Origin: Psychroflexus planctonicus
GTDB taxonomy: Bacteria > Bacteroidota > Bacteroidia > Flavobacteriales > Flavobacteriaceae
Length of the DNA: 64,000 bases
Assembly: GCF_014640195.1 (NCBI RefSeq)
Contig: NZ_BMGM01000001.1
Coordinates: 310,001 to 374,000, forward strand
Reading direction: 5' to 3'
Shown here one piece after another: positions 43,832 through 53,687 of this stretch (the first letter of the stretch is position 1; the number at the start of each line of letters is the position of its first letter). The notes under the pieces are model-generated. The model had not been told where the DNA came from, did no database searches, and saw only the letters and a program-made list of their open reading frames with translations. The translations under genes were made by a program, and so were the position numbers.

Positions 43832-44503
43832 TTGGCATATATATTAAGTATTGAAAGCGCAAGCACCAATTGCTCGGTTGCAGTTTCTGAAGATGGAAAA
43901 ACAATTTCAGTAAAAGAATTGAATGCGGCTAATTATAGTCACGCAGAAAATTTACACGATTTTATTCAGCAAGTTGTAAACGAAGCAAATCTAGATTTAA
44001 ACCAAATTCATGCGGTTTCGGTAAGCAAAGGTCCTGGGTCTTATACTGGACTTCGTATTGGTGTTTCTGCAGCAAAAGGATTGGCTTTTGGCATAGGAGT
44101 TCCGTTGATTTCAATAGGAACTTTAGAAGCGCTAGCTCTTCAAATTAAAACTGAATCTGCTGTGATTATTCCAATGTTAGATGCACGAAGAATGGAAGCC
44201 TATACACAAGTATTTTCAGCTAAACATCAACATTTAAGTGCTGTTGAAGCCACAATTTTAAAAGAAGATTCATTTGAAAATTACTTAAAAGAAAATCAAG
44301 TTCATTTTATAGGTTCGGGCGCAGCTAAATTTGGTGAAATCTGCTCACATTCCAACGCGCATTTTCACCCTAATTTGGTTCCTTCAGCAAAAGAACAAGC
44401 TGAATTAGCGTTCAACAAATTTCAACAAGGAGATTTTGAAGATACTGCTTACTTTGAACCCTTTTACTTAAAAGATTTTGTAGCAGGTAAGCCCAAAAAA
44501 TAA
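43832..44503 (+). CDS. tsaB: tRNA threonylcarbamoyladenosine synthesis protein TsaB
   Basis: This 223-residue ASKHA-fold protein scaffolds the TsaD-TsaE complex that makes the t6A37 modification of tRNAs. Conserved features are AYILSIESASTNCSVAV at the start, SKGPGSYTGLRIGVSAAKGLAFG near residues 70-90 and the later PMLDARRMEAYTQVF. The start is a TTG at 43832, strongly supported because the conserved N-terminus begins right there and no ATG is near. It follows the TolC gene by 15 nt and is ended by the terminator at 44522. Confidence 0.92.
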   Translation: MAYILSIESASTNCSVAVSEDGKTISVKELNAANYSHAENLHDFIQQVVNEANLDLNQIHAVSVSKGPGSYTGLRIGVSAAKGLAFGIGVPLISIGTLEALALQIKTESAVIIPMLDARRMEAYTQVFSAKHQHLSAVEATILKEDSFENYLKENQVHFIGSGAAKFGEICSHSNAHFHPNLVPSAKEQAELAFNKFQQGDFEDTAYFEPFYLKDFVAGKPKK

Positions 44504-44521
44504 TTTTGAAACCATTCAATA

Positions 44522-44557
44522 AAAAAAGCTGCTTCCGTTTAAGTGGAGCAGCTTTTT
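44522..44557 (+). terminator. Terminator after tsaB
   Basis: AAAAAAGCTGCT and its complement in GGAGCAGCTTTTTT form a strong hairpin with a short loop, followed by a T-rich tract. It lies between convergent tsaB and the MscS gene and can work in both directions, since both flanks are A/T runs. Confidence 0.8.
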
Positions 44558-44581
44558 TATTTTAATGTATTGAGTTGAATT

Positions 44582-45421
44582 CTATTGTTCCTTATCCATG
44601 TTGTACAAATGCACATCGCGTTGTGGGAAAGGGAAGGATACTCCTGCTGCTTCTAATTCTACTTTCATTTTTTCCATAAAATCGAAGTGCAGCCCCCAGA
44701 AATCTTCGTTAGTTGCCCAGAAACGAACTGATAAATCTACTGAATTATCTCCCAAACCTCCAAGAAGTACAACAGGAGCAGGGTCTTTAAGTGTTCGTTT
44801 GTCGTTATTTAATATATCAAGCAAAACCTCTCTTGCTTTTTTAATATCACTATCATAAGAAATACCTACGGTAACAACGTCTCTTCGGGTTGGCTCGTAA
44901 CTGTAATTGGTCACTTTGTTATTAGACAACTGTCCATTAGGAATGACAATACGCTGATTGTTGATGGTAGTAATATGGGTGTAAAAAATAGTGATTTCAG
45001 TTACTGTACCCGACTCACCTTGCGCGTCTATAAAATCACCAACTTTAAATGGTTTTAATAAAATAATAAGTACACCACCGGCAAAATTGGATAAAGAACC
45101 TTGTAATGCCAAACCTATTGCTAAACCTGCAGCCGCTAAAATAGCTGCAAATGAAGTTGTTTCAACTCCTAATTTTGAAATAACGAAGATGAATAATAGG
45201 ATTTTTAAGACAATACCTAAAATACTGAGTGTAAATCCACGAACACCGGGATCTACTTCCCGTTTTTCCATTATTTTTCTAATTCTCCCTGTAATGAGTT
45301 TTATAACCCACCAACCAAGAATTAAAATTACTAATGCACCTACTACACTTGGCAGGTAACTAATTAAAGTTTCTAAGCCTTCTTTGGCTAAGCTTGATAA
45401 ATTTTCTACTGAATCATTCAT
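44582..45421 (-). CDS. MscS-family mechanosensitive channel
   Basis: This 279-residue small-conductance channel has three membrane helices (about 20-42, 65-83, 90-125). The pore helix region is AAGLAIGLALQGSLSNFAGGV, followed directly by the family motif KPFKVGDFIDAQGESGTVTEI. A beta domain and alpha/beta C-terminal cage domain follow. It releases solutes on hypo-osmotic shock. The length matches E. coli MscS (286). Confidence 0.95.
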   Translation of the reverse strand: MNDSVENLSSLAKEGLETLISYLPSVVGALVILILGWWVIKLITGRIRKIMEKREVDPGVRGFTLSILGIVLKILLFIFVISKLGVETTSFAAILAAAGLAIGLALQGSLSNFAGGVLIILLKPFKVGDFIDAQGESGTVTEITIFYTHITTINNQRIVIPNGQLSNNKVTNYSYEPTRRDVVTVGISYDSDIKKAREVLLDILNNDKRTLKDPAPVVLLGGLGDNSVDLSVRFWATNEDFWGLHFDFMEKMKVELEAAGVSFPFPQRDVHLYNMDKEQ

Positions 45422-45446
45422 GTTTAGTTAATTTTAAAATGCAATA

Positions 45447-47510
45447 TTAAGAAATAATTTTACCATTTTTAACATTTTTTTGTTCAGAACTTACAAAAAC
45501 CAATTGACCTTCAGTGTCTTCAGTCATTAAAATCATGCCTTCGCTTAAAGTACCACGCAATTTTACAGGTTTTAAATTCACAACTACGGAAACTTTTTTT
45601 CCAAGAATTTCTTCTGGCGTGTAATGTTCTGCTATTCCAGAAACTACACTCCTAACATCAATGCCTGTATCAACTTTTAGATGCAGTAATTTCTTAGCTT
45701 TTGCTATTTTTTCAGCAGAAACAATGGTTCCAATTCGTATATCTAACTTAGAGAAATCTTCAAAATTTATCGTTTCCTTTGCTGGTTCAACTGGTGTTTT
45801 TTCTGTTGAATTTGCTTTTTTGGTCGCTTCCAATTTATCCAATTGCTTTTGTATTTCGTCATCTTCTACTTTAGCAAAAAGCAATTCAGCTGTATTGATT
45901 TGATGTCCTTCTGAAAGCAATTCTTCCGCTTCTGCTAAATCATTCCAATAAATTTTTCCCACTTCATCTTGATTTAGCATCTTGCGTAATTTTTCACTGG
46001 TAAAAGGTAAAAATGGTTCAGCAATTACCGCTAAAGCCGAAGCAATTTGCAAACCAACATACATGATAGTTTGTGTTCTAGCTGGATCGGTTTTGGCTTT
46101 TTTCCAAGGCTCTTCATCGGCTAAATATTTGTTGCCTAAGCGCGCTAAATTCATCATTTCAGCTTGGGCTTCTCTAAATCGGTATTTTTCCAAAGCATTG
46201 GAAATGGTATTGGTAAACTTCTTGATTTCACTTAGCACATTTATATCTACAGCTTCTAAGTTTCCTTTTGCTGGAATTTTGCCTTCGTAATATTTGTTGG
46301 TCAACACCACTACTCTATTTACGAAGTTTCCAAAAATTCCGACCAATTCAGAATTGTTTCTCGTTTGGAAATCCTTCCATGTAAAATCGTTGTCTTTGGT
46401 TTCGGGTGCGTTGGCAGTTAAACAATAGCGCAAAACATCTTCTTTTCCAGGGAAATCTTCCAAATATTCATGCAACCAAACCGCCCAATTTTTAGAAGTG
46501 GAAAGCTTCTGCCCTTCTAAATTTAAAAATTCGTTTGCCGGAACATTTTCGGGTAAAATGTAGCTTCCTTCGGCTTTTAACATCACTGGGAAGATGATGC
46601 AATGAAACACAATATTGTCTTTTCCAATAAAATGAACCAATTTGGTTTCTTTATCTTTCCAATAAGGTTCCCAATCTTTTCCTTCGCGTTTTGCCCATTC
46701 TTTGGAAGCTGAAATGTATCCGATAGGCGCATCAAACCACACATACAATACTTTTCCGTCGGCTCCTTCAACGGGAACGGGAATGCCCCAATCTAAATCG
46801 CGGGTTACGGCTCTGGGTCGCAAACCATCGTCTATCCAAGATTTACATTGCCCATAAACATTGGGTTTCCAGTCCATTTTATGGTCTTTCAAAATCCATT
46901 CTTTCAGCCAATCGTTGTATTGGTCTAGCGGCAAATACCAATGTTTGGTTTCTTTGGTGATGGGTTTGTTTCCTGTTATTGCTGAAACCGGATTGATTAA
47001 ATCGTTAGCACTTAGTGAAGTTCCACATTTTTCACACTGATCGCCATAAGCTTCTTCGTTACCACATTTAGGGCAAGTTCCCGTTACAAATCGATCGGCT
47101 AAAAATTGCTTGGCTTCTTCGTCATATAATTGTTCTGAAGTTTCTTCAACAAACTTGTTGTTTTGGTATAAATTTTTGAAAAATTCGGATGCCGTTTCAT
47201 GATGAATCTGCGCTGAAGTTCTAGAATAATTATCAAATTGAATTCCGAAATCTGCAAAAGATTGCTTGATGATTCCGTTATATTTATCGACCACATCTTG
47301 AGGTGAAACGCCTTCTTTTTTGGCTTTTATGGTAATGGGCACGCCGTGTTCATCACTTCCACAGACAAAAAGTACATCTTCGCCTTTCAATTTTAAGTAG
47401 CGCGAATAAATATCGGCAGGAATATACACACCAGCTAAATGACCAATGTGAATCGGTCCGTTGGTGTACGGCAAAGCAGCAGTTATGGTATAGCGTTTGG
47501 GTTGATTCAT
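45447..47510 (-). CDS. metG: Methionyl-tRNA synthetase
   Basis: This 687-residue class I synthetase has the HIGH motif ([10 protein letters not shown]) near residue 15, a zinc knuckle [18 protein letters not shown] near 145, and the KMSKS equivalent KLSTSKNW near 338. It has an anticodon-binding helical domain and a C-terminal tRNA-binding (EMAP/Arc1p-like) domain from about 575 ([18 protein letters not shown]), making it the long dimeric form. I placed the start at ATG 47510; TTG 47516 is two codons upstream. TACCTTTG at 47528-47535 is its probable -7 box. Confidence 0.96.
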   Translation of the reverse strand: MNQPKRYTITAALPYTNGPIHIGHLAGVYIPADIYSRYLKLKGEDVLFVCGSDEHGVPITIKAKKEGVSPQDVVDKYNGIIKQSFADFGIQFDNYSRTSAQIHHETASEFFKNLYQNNKFVEETSEQLYDEEAKQFLADRFVTGTCPKCGNEEAYGDQCEKCGTSLSANDLINPVSAITGNKPITKETKHWYLPLDQYNDWLKEWILKDHKMDWKPNVYGQCKSWIDDGLRPRAVTRDLDWGIPVPVEGADGKVLYVWFDAPIGYISASKEWAKREGKDWEPYWKDKETKLVHFIGKDNIVFHCIIFPVMLKAEGSYILPENVPANEFLNLEGQKLSTSKNWAVWLHEYLEDFPGKEDVLRYCLTANAPETKDNDFTWKDFQTRNNSELVGIFGNFVNRVVVLTNKYYEGKIPAKGNLEAVDINVLSEIKKFTNTISNALEKYRFREAQAEMMNLARLGNKYLADEEPWKKAKTDPARTQTIMYVGLQIASALAVIAEPFLPFTSEKLRKMLNQDEVGKIYWNDLAEAEELLSEGHQINTAELLFAKVEDDEIQKQLDKLEATKKANSTEKTPVEPAKETINFEDFSKLDIRIGTIVSAEKIAKAKKLLHLKVDTGIDVRSVVSGIAEHYTPEEILGKKVSVVVNLKPVKLRGTLSEGMILMTEDTEGQLVFVSSEQKNVKNGKIIS

Positions 47511-47949
47511 CTTCAAAATTTAAGCTGCAAAGGTAGGTATTTTTGGAGATTGAGCATAAGCATCGCATCGCTTGATTGTTGAATTTCTAAAAGAAACCTG
47601 TACCAAGAACATGTTTTTCGCCATTGTGTAAAAAAACCACTAGCATTTGCATCTTTTATCTAGTACTGGATAATCCGGTTATTGTTTAAGCATCAAGCCT
47701 GCCTGAAGACTAGGCAGGCGAAGTCGAGATGTAGGTGGTTCTCGACTTCGCTCGAACTTGAAACAAAAAACAATGTCACTTCTCATTAAATGGAATTTTC
47801 AGAGGTTAAATACACCGATATTTTGTTTAACTATTTGTGATAGTAAACTAGCGGACAAACAAAGCATTGTTAAGATAGAATTTTGATGATGCATTAAGGA
47901 AAAAACGCTTTAATTAAGCTAAATTTGCAACTTGAATTAAATGCAAATT
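47511..47949. repeat. Intergenic region between metG and hemE with twin hairpins
   Basis: The two genes are divergent. Besides their -7 boxes (47528-47535 minus, 47920-47927 plus), the region holds two adjacent hairpins. GCCTGCCT (47697-47704) pairs with AGGCAGGC (47712-47719), and CGAAGTCGAGA (47719-47729) pairs with TCTCGACTTCG (47740-47750). Both are much richer in GC than the surroundings and resemble the hairpins at the window start. No gene is seen. Confidence 0.65.
47920..47927 (+). promoter_or_regulatory. -7 box of hemE
   Basis: TAAATTTG fits TAnnTTTG and leaves a leader of roughly 10-20 nt to the hemE start codons. No clear -33 box is visible at 20 bp. Confidence 0.45.
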
Positions 47950-48975
47950 ATGCTTAAAAACGATTTATTTCTTCGCGCTTTAAAAGGAGAAACCGTAGAA
48001 CGTCCACCCGTTTGGATGATGCGTCAAGCTGGAAGGTACCTGCCTGATTTCATGAAGTTGAAAGAAAAATACGACTTTTTTACTCGCTGCCGAACTCCAG
48101 AATTAGCCACCGAAATTACGGTGATGCCAATTCATCAAGTGGGAACCGATGCAGCTATTTTATTCAGTGATATTTTGGTGATTCCACAAGCTATGCAAAT
48201 TGAAGTAGAAATGAGACCTGGCGTTGGACCGTGGTTACCAAATCCTATTCGAGATAAAAAAGCAGTTGACCAAGTGGTTATACCGAATGTGTATGAAGAA
48301 TTGAATTATGTTTTGGAAGCCATAAAAATGACCAAAAAGGAATTGAATAACGAAGTTCCTTTAATTGGCTTTGCAGGCTCACCTTGGACTATTCTGTGTT
48401 ATTGCGTACAAGGTCAAGGCTCCAAAAACTTTGATAAAGCCAAGGAATTTTGCTTTACCCAACCTGAATTAGCACATCAATTATTGCAAAAAATTACCGA
48501 TACGACCATTGCCTACCTAAAAGCCAAAGTAGAAGCTGGTGTAGATGCCGTTCAAGTATTCGATTCGTGGGGCGGAATGCTTTCGCCTGCAGATTACCAA
48601 GTATTTTCTTGGAAATACATGCAGCAAATTATCGATGCTTTAAAAGATGAAATTCCTGTAATTGCTTTTGGAAAAGGTTGCTGGTTTGCTTTAGACACGA
48701 TGGCCAAATCGGGTGCTTCCGCTTTAGGTGTAGACTGGACATGTTCACCAAAAAATGCACGTTATTTAACCGGTGGCAACATTACGTTACAAGGTAATTT
48801 TGATCCATCGCGATTGTTTTCACCACCTGCTGAAATTACCAAAATGGTGCACCAAATGATCTATGAATTTGGAAAAGACAAGTATATTGTAAATTTAGGA
48901 CACGGCATTTTACCCAACATTCCTGTTGAAAATGCTAAGGCATTTGTAGATGCTGTAAAATCGTATAAAGGTTAA
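47950..48975 (+). CDS. hemE: Uroporphyrinogen decarboxylase
   Basis: This 341-residue enzyme converts uroporphyrinogen III to coproporphyrinogen III in haem synthesis by removing four acetate carboxyls. The substrate-binding signature [16 protein letters not shown] is near residue 19. The active-site aspartate is in [13 protein letters not shown], and [26 protein letters not shown] and NLGHGILPN are all conserved. ATG 47950 aligns with the usual [13 protein letters not shown] start; ATG 47941 adds three residues. Other haem genes are not adjacent. Confidence 0.96.
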   Translation: MLKNDLFLRALKGETVERPPVWMMRQAGRYLPDFMKLKEKYDFFTRCRTPELATEITVMPIHQVGTDAAILFSDILVIPQAMQIEVEMRPGVGPWLPNPIRDKKAVDQVVIPNVYEELNYVLEAIKMTKKELNNEVPLIGFAGSPWTILCYCVQGQGSKNFDKAKEFCFTQPELAHQLLQKITDTTIAYLKAKVEAGVDAVQVFDSWGGMLSPADYQVFSWKYMQQIIDALKDEIPVIAFGKGCWFALDTMAKSGASALGVDWTCSPKNARYLTGGNITLQGNFDPSRLFSPPAEITKMVHQMIYEFGKDKYIVNLGHGILPNIPVENAKAFVDAVKSYKG

Positions 48976-48993
48976 TCCTTCAATTTTAAAATA

Positions 48994-49383
48994 ATGCTAC
49001 TTCAAAGCTTTAGAAATACCACTTTCGTCAGATTCTTTTGGGGTTTCATGGCATTGTATTTTCTAAATATTTGTGTAGATGCTTCCGATATTCAGCATAA
49101 CTCGATTGCAGAAGATTTGGCATTGAATGAACAAGAAAGCATTATAGAAATCGTCGTTGAAAAAGTTTTTGATTTAGGCGACGTTATTCAAGAACAAAAT
49201 GATGAAGACCATGAAGATTATAGCAAAAAGGGGATTTCAAAATTCGATTTAAGTTTTCTGAAACTCGATTTTTCAATTCAAGTTTCCGCTATTTTTTCAA
49301 CTTTAAAAAATAATTTTACACTACGTAAATCCTTCTTTTCAGAACCACACTACCAACTCGAAAAACCACCACCAGAAGTTTAG
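48994..49383 (+). CDS. Hypothetical protein upstream of the HAEPLYID gene
   Basis: This 129-residue protein starts with a hydrophobic segment (FVRFFWGFMALYFLNICVDASD) that may be a signal or anchor. A very acidic middle (QEQNDEDHEDYSK) and a tail ending HYQLEKPPPEV follow. I do not recognise a named family. It lies 18 nt after hemE and 225 nt before the HAEPLYID-family gene. Co-occurrence with the HAEPLYID gene in relatives is plausible but not checked. Confidence 0.65.
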   Translation: MLLQSFRNTTFVRFFWGFMALYFLNICVDASDIQHNSIAEDLALNEQESIIEIVVEKVFDLGDVIQEQNDEDHEDYSKKGISKFDLSFLKLDFSIQVSAIFSTLKNNFTLRKSFFSEPHYQLEKPPPEV

Positions 49384-49390
49384 TCCTAAA

Positions 49391-49418
49391 TTATGCAATT
49401 AAAAATTTAATTGCATAA
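49391..49418. repeat. Perfect AT-rich palindrome
   Basis: TTATGCAATTAAA-AA-TTTAATTGCATAA is a perfect inverted repeat with 13-bp arms and a 2-nt centre, just after the stop of the 129-residue protein gene. No T-run follows, so it is not a standard terminator. It could be a transcript-stabilising hairpin or a DNA-binding site. Confidence 0.55.
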
Positions 49419-49608
49419 CGACTAAGAAAATTCAACCATTTTCTTGTTTTTACAAAACACTAAAATGGTGTTTTTCTAAATCGGGATTAAGCCTTACTAA
49501 AGCAGCTAGTTCTGCTCAAACTTCGCTTCCTACTGCATAAGTCGGGTTTAATTTATTACTCCGTTTTTCATCAATAGCTGAATAAACTTTTTTAATAAAT
49601 TAAATTTT

Positions 49609-50466
49609 ATGAATACAAAACCATTATGGTTGGTATGTTGTTTATGCATACTAAGCCTTTGCACCAATGCACAAGAAAATAAAACCACAAAAGACAGCCT
49701 TTATATTGAAGAAATAGAAGCTAAAAAAGAACCTGTAAAAGTACTTCACGCCGAGCCATTGTACATCGACCTAATTCGAGATTTGGGCGCTAGAAAAGGC
49801 GAAAGAGAATGGAACCTAGGTTTAGGATTAACAGACAACCTTCGCTTTGATGCTTACGAAGCTTTAATAGAATACGAATGGGCACCGATTGACCGATTAG
49901 GATTGGAAGTTGAATTACCTTTCACTTTTTACAGTCCCATCAACGGAAATGGAAATACAGCATTACCATCAAACGAACTCAATAGTTTGAAAATTGCTGG
50001 GCAGTGGTCGTTTTATGTGAATGAAAAAATGGCCACTTCTATGGCAGTGGGTTATATCAATGAATTTGAATTTAGTGACTTTGGCAATTTCGGCAAACCA
50101 CTCATCGATGGCAATGTGTACAATCCGTTTTTTATCGTTGCCAAGCGTTGGGGAAATAACTTACATTCGCTCTTATACACCGGCCCAAGAATTGAACAGC
50201 ATTTTAGCAACAACCAATTTAGAACTAGTTACGAAGCCAATACCAGTTTTCATTACATGATTTCAGGCACACGGAATTTTATTGGCGTAGAATTCAATAA
50301 AGAAATGAATAAAGACGATTTTGATATGACCATAAGACCCCAATTGCGGGTGGGCATTGCAGATAATTTGTTAATCGGAATTGTAGCTGGAATTCCCATC
50401 AGCAGAGAAAATGAAAGATTAAGCTCTTTTGTAAGATTAATTTGGGAGCCAAAGCATAAATTCTAG
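49609..50466 (+). CDS. HAEPLYID family outer-membrane protein
   Basis: This 285-residue protein has a signal peptide (LWLVCCLCILSLCTNA, cleaved before QEN). The family-defining segment VLHAEPLYIDLIRDLGARKGEREWN lies near residues 45-70. The remainder is beta-strand rich (EWNLGLGLTDNLRFDAYE, LGLEVELPFTFYS, RPQLRVGIADNLLIG), ending in a barrel-type strand (FVRLIWEPKHKF). To my knowledge the family is named after this motif and has no known function; an outer-membrane location is inferred. Confidence 0.82.
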   Translation: MNTKPLWLVCCLCILSLCTNAQENKTTKDSLYIEEIEAKKEPVKVLHAEPLYIDLIRDLGARKGEREWNLGLGLTDNLRFDAYEALIEYEWAPIDRLGLEVELPFTFYSPINGNGNTALPSNELNSLKIAGQWSFYVNEKMATSMAVGYINEFEFSDFGNFGKPLIDGNVYNPFFIVAKRWGNNLHSLLYTGPRIEQHFSNNQFRTSYEANTSFHYMISGTRNFIGVEFNKEMNKDDFDMTIRPQLRVGIADNLLIGIVAGIPISRENERLSSFVRLIWEPKHKF

Positions 50467-50754
50467 TAAGTTTTGAAAAAATTTAAATCTACGACAACTC
50501 GATTGCAAATCTGAGTTGTCGTTTATTATTCGTGTTCATTAGTGAACCTGCCTACTGATAAGTAGGTTCGTGGCATTTTTATAAAGTAGCTTAGTACGCG
50601 CGATACAATCGCGCGACAGCAATAGTGTAAGCTAACTTGATTTTAAAATCAATTTTATTATGCTCCGAAGTTGCAAACTTCGGAGAGCTTGTCCAGATAA
50701 TATATTTAGATATTTATTGAAATAAATTATTAAATTTGACACGAACTTATTAGA
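50467..50754. repeat. Intergenic REP-like hairpins upstream of the TIG-domain lipoprotein
   Basis: No gene is seen. ACGACAACTC / GAGTTGTCGT after the HAEPLYID gene could act as its terminator. CGCGCGAT-ACA-ATCGCGCG (50597-50615) and CTCCGAAGTT-GCA-AACTTCGGAG (50663-50685) are perfect hairpins with 3-nt loops, of the same type as those around the RAYT gene. TAAATTTG at 50731-50738 may be the -7 box of the next gene. Confidence 0.7.
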
Positions 50755-52746
50755 ATGAAAAAAGTATTATTTCTCTTAACTATTTTTTTAGTTTGGTCTT
50801 GTGAAAATGACGACGATTTACCAATAATTGTAGAAACAGTAAACGCTGTTTTGCTCGAAGATGGCGGGGTAGAGTTATTTGGTAAAATTGAAAACCTACC
50901 GCAAGAATCTTTATATGGCTTTGTCATATCAACAACACCAGATGCATCATATTTTAATACAAATAGTATTCTAGTTTCAGAATTTGGTTTTAGCCCTGGA
51001 GAATTCTCAGAATTGATAAGAAATGATTTAGATAATGGTCAGACTTATTACTACAAGGTATTCCTAAATTTAAATGGTGAGACTAGAACTGGTGAAGAAA
51101 AATCATTTATTTCAAATGGAAGTGCATCACCAAAAATTTTAGAAGTCAATCCTCGTTCAGCACATATAGGAGATACCATTCGTATTTCAGGGAAACATTT
51201 TTCAAGTAATTTTAAATTATATTTCAATGAAAGAGAAATTGAATTGACAACAAAATCTGATACTTTAGCGGAGGCAGTTGTTCCATATCTGCCATTTAGA
51301 GAAGAACCTTTCGATAACTTAAAAATAAGAAAATCTACATCCGAGTCTGCCGTATTTGAAAATTTTGAACTTTACACTCCGATTGTAGATTCTGTAGAAC
51401 CTTATCAAGCACATGAAAATGATACCATAACCATTACTGGTAATCATTTTGATTTAATCAAAGAGCAGAATAAGTTAACAATGCTTGATACATGGGGTAA
51501 CTATCAACCACTGCAAATACTAGAAAGTTCAAGAAACCATATCAAATTTGTAATTCCTAATTCTTTCTACCACGTGTTCCCGAAAATGAGATTAAAAAGT
51601 CAATACCACACCTTAGACTTTGATGATAAATATAGAGTTATTGCTCCAGAGATAACCAGCTTTCCGGAATGCTTAAAATTCAATGAGCAATACACGATAA
51701 CTGGACAGAATTTTCCATATCTAATGAACTTCACAATTGGAGATTATGCATATACAGCTCAATCCATTTCAGAAAATGAAGCCATATTTACTTTTGAAAA
51801 AGATTTTTTTACAGACTTTAACCTTGGAAACCTTAGTCTTGATCTTTACGGTGAATTAATTACTTATGATAATGAAATTTGTATCGATGAACCTTGGATA
51901 AAAGTTGGTATAGCCCAAGTTTTAAATAAAATACATAACTATCAAAACGAAACGTATGCAATAGTTTATTCAGGCTATAATTCTTCACAGACAATAGCAA
52001 AGTTTAATGAGAATACATTTGAATTTGAAAGCGTCTTAAACCAATCCTTGCCAGATTTAGTGAATAACGGAAGCCTAAAAACCTGGCATGAAGATAAATT
52101 GTATCACTATGATTCAAACGATGAGTTTTTTTATAGTTACAACTTTATAACCGGTCAAGTTACACAGTTGAGTTCATTCCCAGGAACACCACGAACTGAA
52201 TGTTTTATTACTACAGTTGGCGACTACATTTATTTGGGTTTTGGACGAGATATTCAGAATTATCACAACCCTCCTGACGATATTTGGCGCTATTCTATAG
52301 CTAATAATACTTGGGAATTTGTACTTACGTTCCCCGGTATTAATTTTGGTCAGGACAGAATTGTTGATCCGTTGGTTTTTGCGTTCGATAATCGATTATT
52401 GTTTAGTGGTCGAAATTCCAACAACCAATCCAATACATTATGGGAAATAAATTTGAACGATTTTAGCCTGATACAAAGAGCAGATGTTCCTGTAAATGGC
52501 TCCTCAGAAAAAAGAGGAATTACAGTTGGGAATACTGGTTACTTTGAAAGTTCCCATCTCTACGAATACGATTCGGTTAATGATCAATGGAAAGTGCATT
52601 TGGACATAAATCTTTCAGAGCAAGTATATCCGTCTCAATTGGAAAGTTTCTTTTACCAATCGGGAAATTTCTATAGAACTATAAACAGTTCCTTTTACGA
52701 TTATTCCCCGATGTATAAAATGAATATGGATTACTTAAACGACTAG
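50755..52746 (+). CDS. IPT/TIG-domain surface lipoprotein with kelch-like propeller
   Basis: This 663-residue lipoprotein (MKKVLFLLTIFLVWSC, Cys16, followed by acidic ENDDD that may favour surface export in Bacteroidota) has at least two TIG domains. The first starts near 126 (SPKILEVNPRSAHIGDTIRISGKHF) and the second near 212 (VDSVEPYQAHENDTITITGNHF). From about 400 on, repeats with YxFNxxTxxxxxL and IWRYSIANNTWEF patterns look like a kelch-type beta-propeller. It is probably a cell-surface binding protein. REP-like repeats flank the gene on both sides. Confidence 0.83.
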   Translation: MKKVLFLLTIFLVWSCENDDDLPIIVETVNAVLLEDGGVELFGKIENLPQESLYGFVISTTPDASYFNTNSILVSEFGFSPGEFSELIRNDLDNGQTYYYKVFLNLNGETRTGEEKSFISNGSASPKILEVNPRSAHIGDTIRISGKHFSSNFKLYFNEREIELTTKSDTLAEAVVPYLPFREEPFDNLKIRKSTSESAVFENFELYTPIVDSVEPYQAHENDTITITGNHFDLIKEQNKLTMLDTWGNYQPLQILESSRNHIKFVIPNSFYHVFPKMRLKSQYHTLDFDDKYRVIAPEITSFPECLKFNEQYTITGQNFPYLMNFTIGDYAYTAQSISENEAIFTFEKDFFTDFNLGNLSLDLYGELITYDNEICIDEPWIKVGIAQVLNKIHNYQNETYAIVYSGYNSSQTIAKFNENTFEFESVLNQSLPDLVNNGSLKTWHEDKLYHYDSNDEFFYSYNFITGQVTQLSSFPGTPRTECFITTVGDYIYLGFGRDIQNYHNPPDDIWRYSIANNTWEFVLTFPGINFGQDRIVDPLVFAFDNRLLFSGRNSNNQSNTLWEINLNDFSLIQRADVPVNGSSEKRGITVGNTGYFESSHLYEYDSVNDQWKVHLDINLSEQVYPSQLESFFYQSGNFYRTINSSFYDYSPMYKMNMDYLND

Positions 52747-53007
52747 TTTATTAAAAACTACTTCTGGTTCTTTCATAAAAAACATAAGCGTGCTACCGCA
52801 CGATTGCATCGTGTGGATTATTGAATCAATTTTGAGCCAAAATACTGAAAACCCCCGCTACCGCACGAATCCTTTCGTGTGGTAATATGAATCTGAAAAT
52901 GAATAGCCTAAGACTAACAACCAAAATCTAAATCGCTACCGCACGATTGCATCCCCCCGCTACCGGACGATTGCATCGTGTGGTTTTCTGTTAATAGTTC
53001 AAATTTC
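52747..53007 (+). repeat. REP hairpin cluster, left of the RAYT gene
   Basis: GCTAC followed by CGCACGAT-TGC-ATCGTGTGG stems occurs at 52792-52816, 52857-52882 (stem changed to CGAA...TTCG), 52935-52953 (a half copy) and 52959-52983 (CCGGACGA variant). In the second copy GAT/ATC is replaced by GAA/TTC, so both arms changed together. All copies face the same way, towards the transposase gene's 3' end. Confidence 0.85.
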
Positions 53008-53571
53008 TTAGCCAAAATACTGAAAAACAATAATATTATCTAACAATCCTTTATTTTCTGCATAATCAGCTGCACTACTGTATACATAATCTTCTGGATG
53101 ATAAACTAAACCGGCAGCTACGGGATTCTTATGCACATAACTAATTTTTTCTTGAATTACTTTATTACTCCATAGCTCGATAGGTTTATTATCGTGTCTC
53201 CAAAATTGAAATTTATCTACATTTGAAGACTTACTAGCTGCTTTTTTAAACTGGGCTAATAAAAATTCTTTCCTGCTTTCCCTAGGATTTTCCTGAATTG
53301 CTTTAACAATAGCTTTACTGGTAAAACGTTTAAAATCTCCTAATAAATTTGCTGGGTTTAATCCATCGATGCTTCTAAAAACCAAGTGAACATGATTAGT
53401 CATTATACACCAAGCAAAAATCTCCATTCCTTTGTTCTTTTGGCAGAAATGCAGACTTTCAACAAGTATATCTTTGTATTCATTTCTAGTGAAAACATCA
53501 AGCCATTCTACTACAGCAAAACTCACAAAATATAGACCTTCTGGATTATGAAATTTATAATTCCTGCTCAT
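53008..53571 (-). CDS. REP-associated tyrosine transposase (RAYT, Y1/HUH family)
   Basis: This 187-residue single-strand DNA transposase is related to IS200/IS605. The metal-binding HUH motif is His60 and His62 in MTNHVHLVF, and the catalytic tyrosine is Tyr145 in KISYVHKNPVAAGLV. LNPANLLGDFKRFTSKAIVK and QFWRHDNKPIELWS are typical of RAYTs, and all key residues are intact. It is bounded by REP hairpins in inverted orientation (52792-52983 and 53627-53687), consistent with action on these repeats. It has no IS-type terminal structure, so it is likely a domesticated single-copy gene. Confidence 0.93.
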   Translation of the reverse strand: MSRNYKFHNPEGLYFVSFAVVEWLDVFTRNEYKDILVESLHFCQKNKGMEIFAWCIMTNHVHLVFRSIDGLNPANLLGDFKRFTSKAIVKAIQENPRESRKEFLLAQFKKAASKSSNVDKFQFWRHDNKPIELWSNKVIQEKISYVHKNPVAAGLVYHPEDYVYSSAADYAENKGLLDNIIVFQYFG

Positions 53572-53626
53572 TTCATAAAATTACTTATTTTTTTGAATTA
53601 CAGCAACAAGCAAGTTTAGTCTTTAC

Positions 53627-53687
53627 GCCACACGCGATACAATCGCTCGGCAGCTGAGTTACACACGCGATTTAATCGCACGGTAGC
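53627..53687 (-). repeat. REP hairpins, right of the RAYT gene (inverted)
   Basis: Two copies, CACGCGAT-ACA-ATCGCTCGGCAGC and CACGCGAT-TTA-ATCGCACGGTAGC, are the reverse orientation of the GCTACCG hairpins on the left side. Stem bases differ from the left copies (TGCGAT/ATCGCG against CACGAT/ATCGTG) while the GCTACC/GGTAGC end is kept. Together they bracket the transposase gene. Confidence 0.8.

Noticed and set aside
43832-43834. A downstream ATG as tsaB start
   Set aside because: The conserved N-terminus of the family begins directly at the TTG, and later ATGs would remove the nucleotide-binding region.
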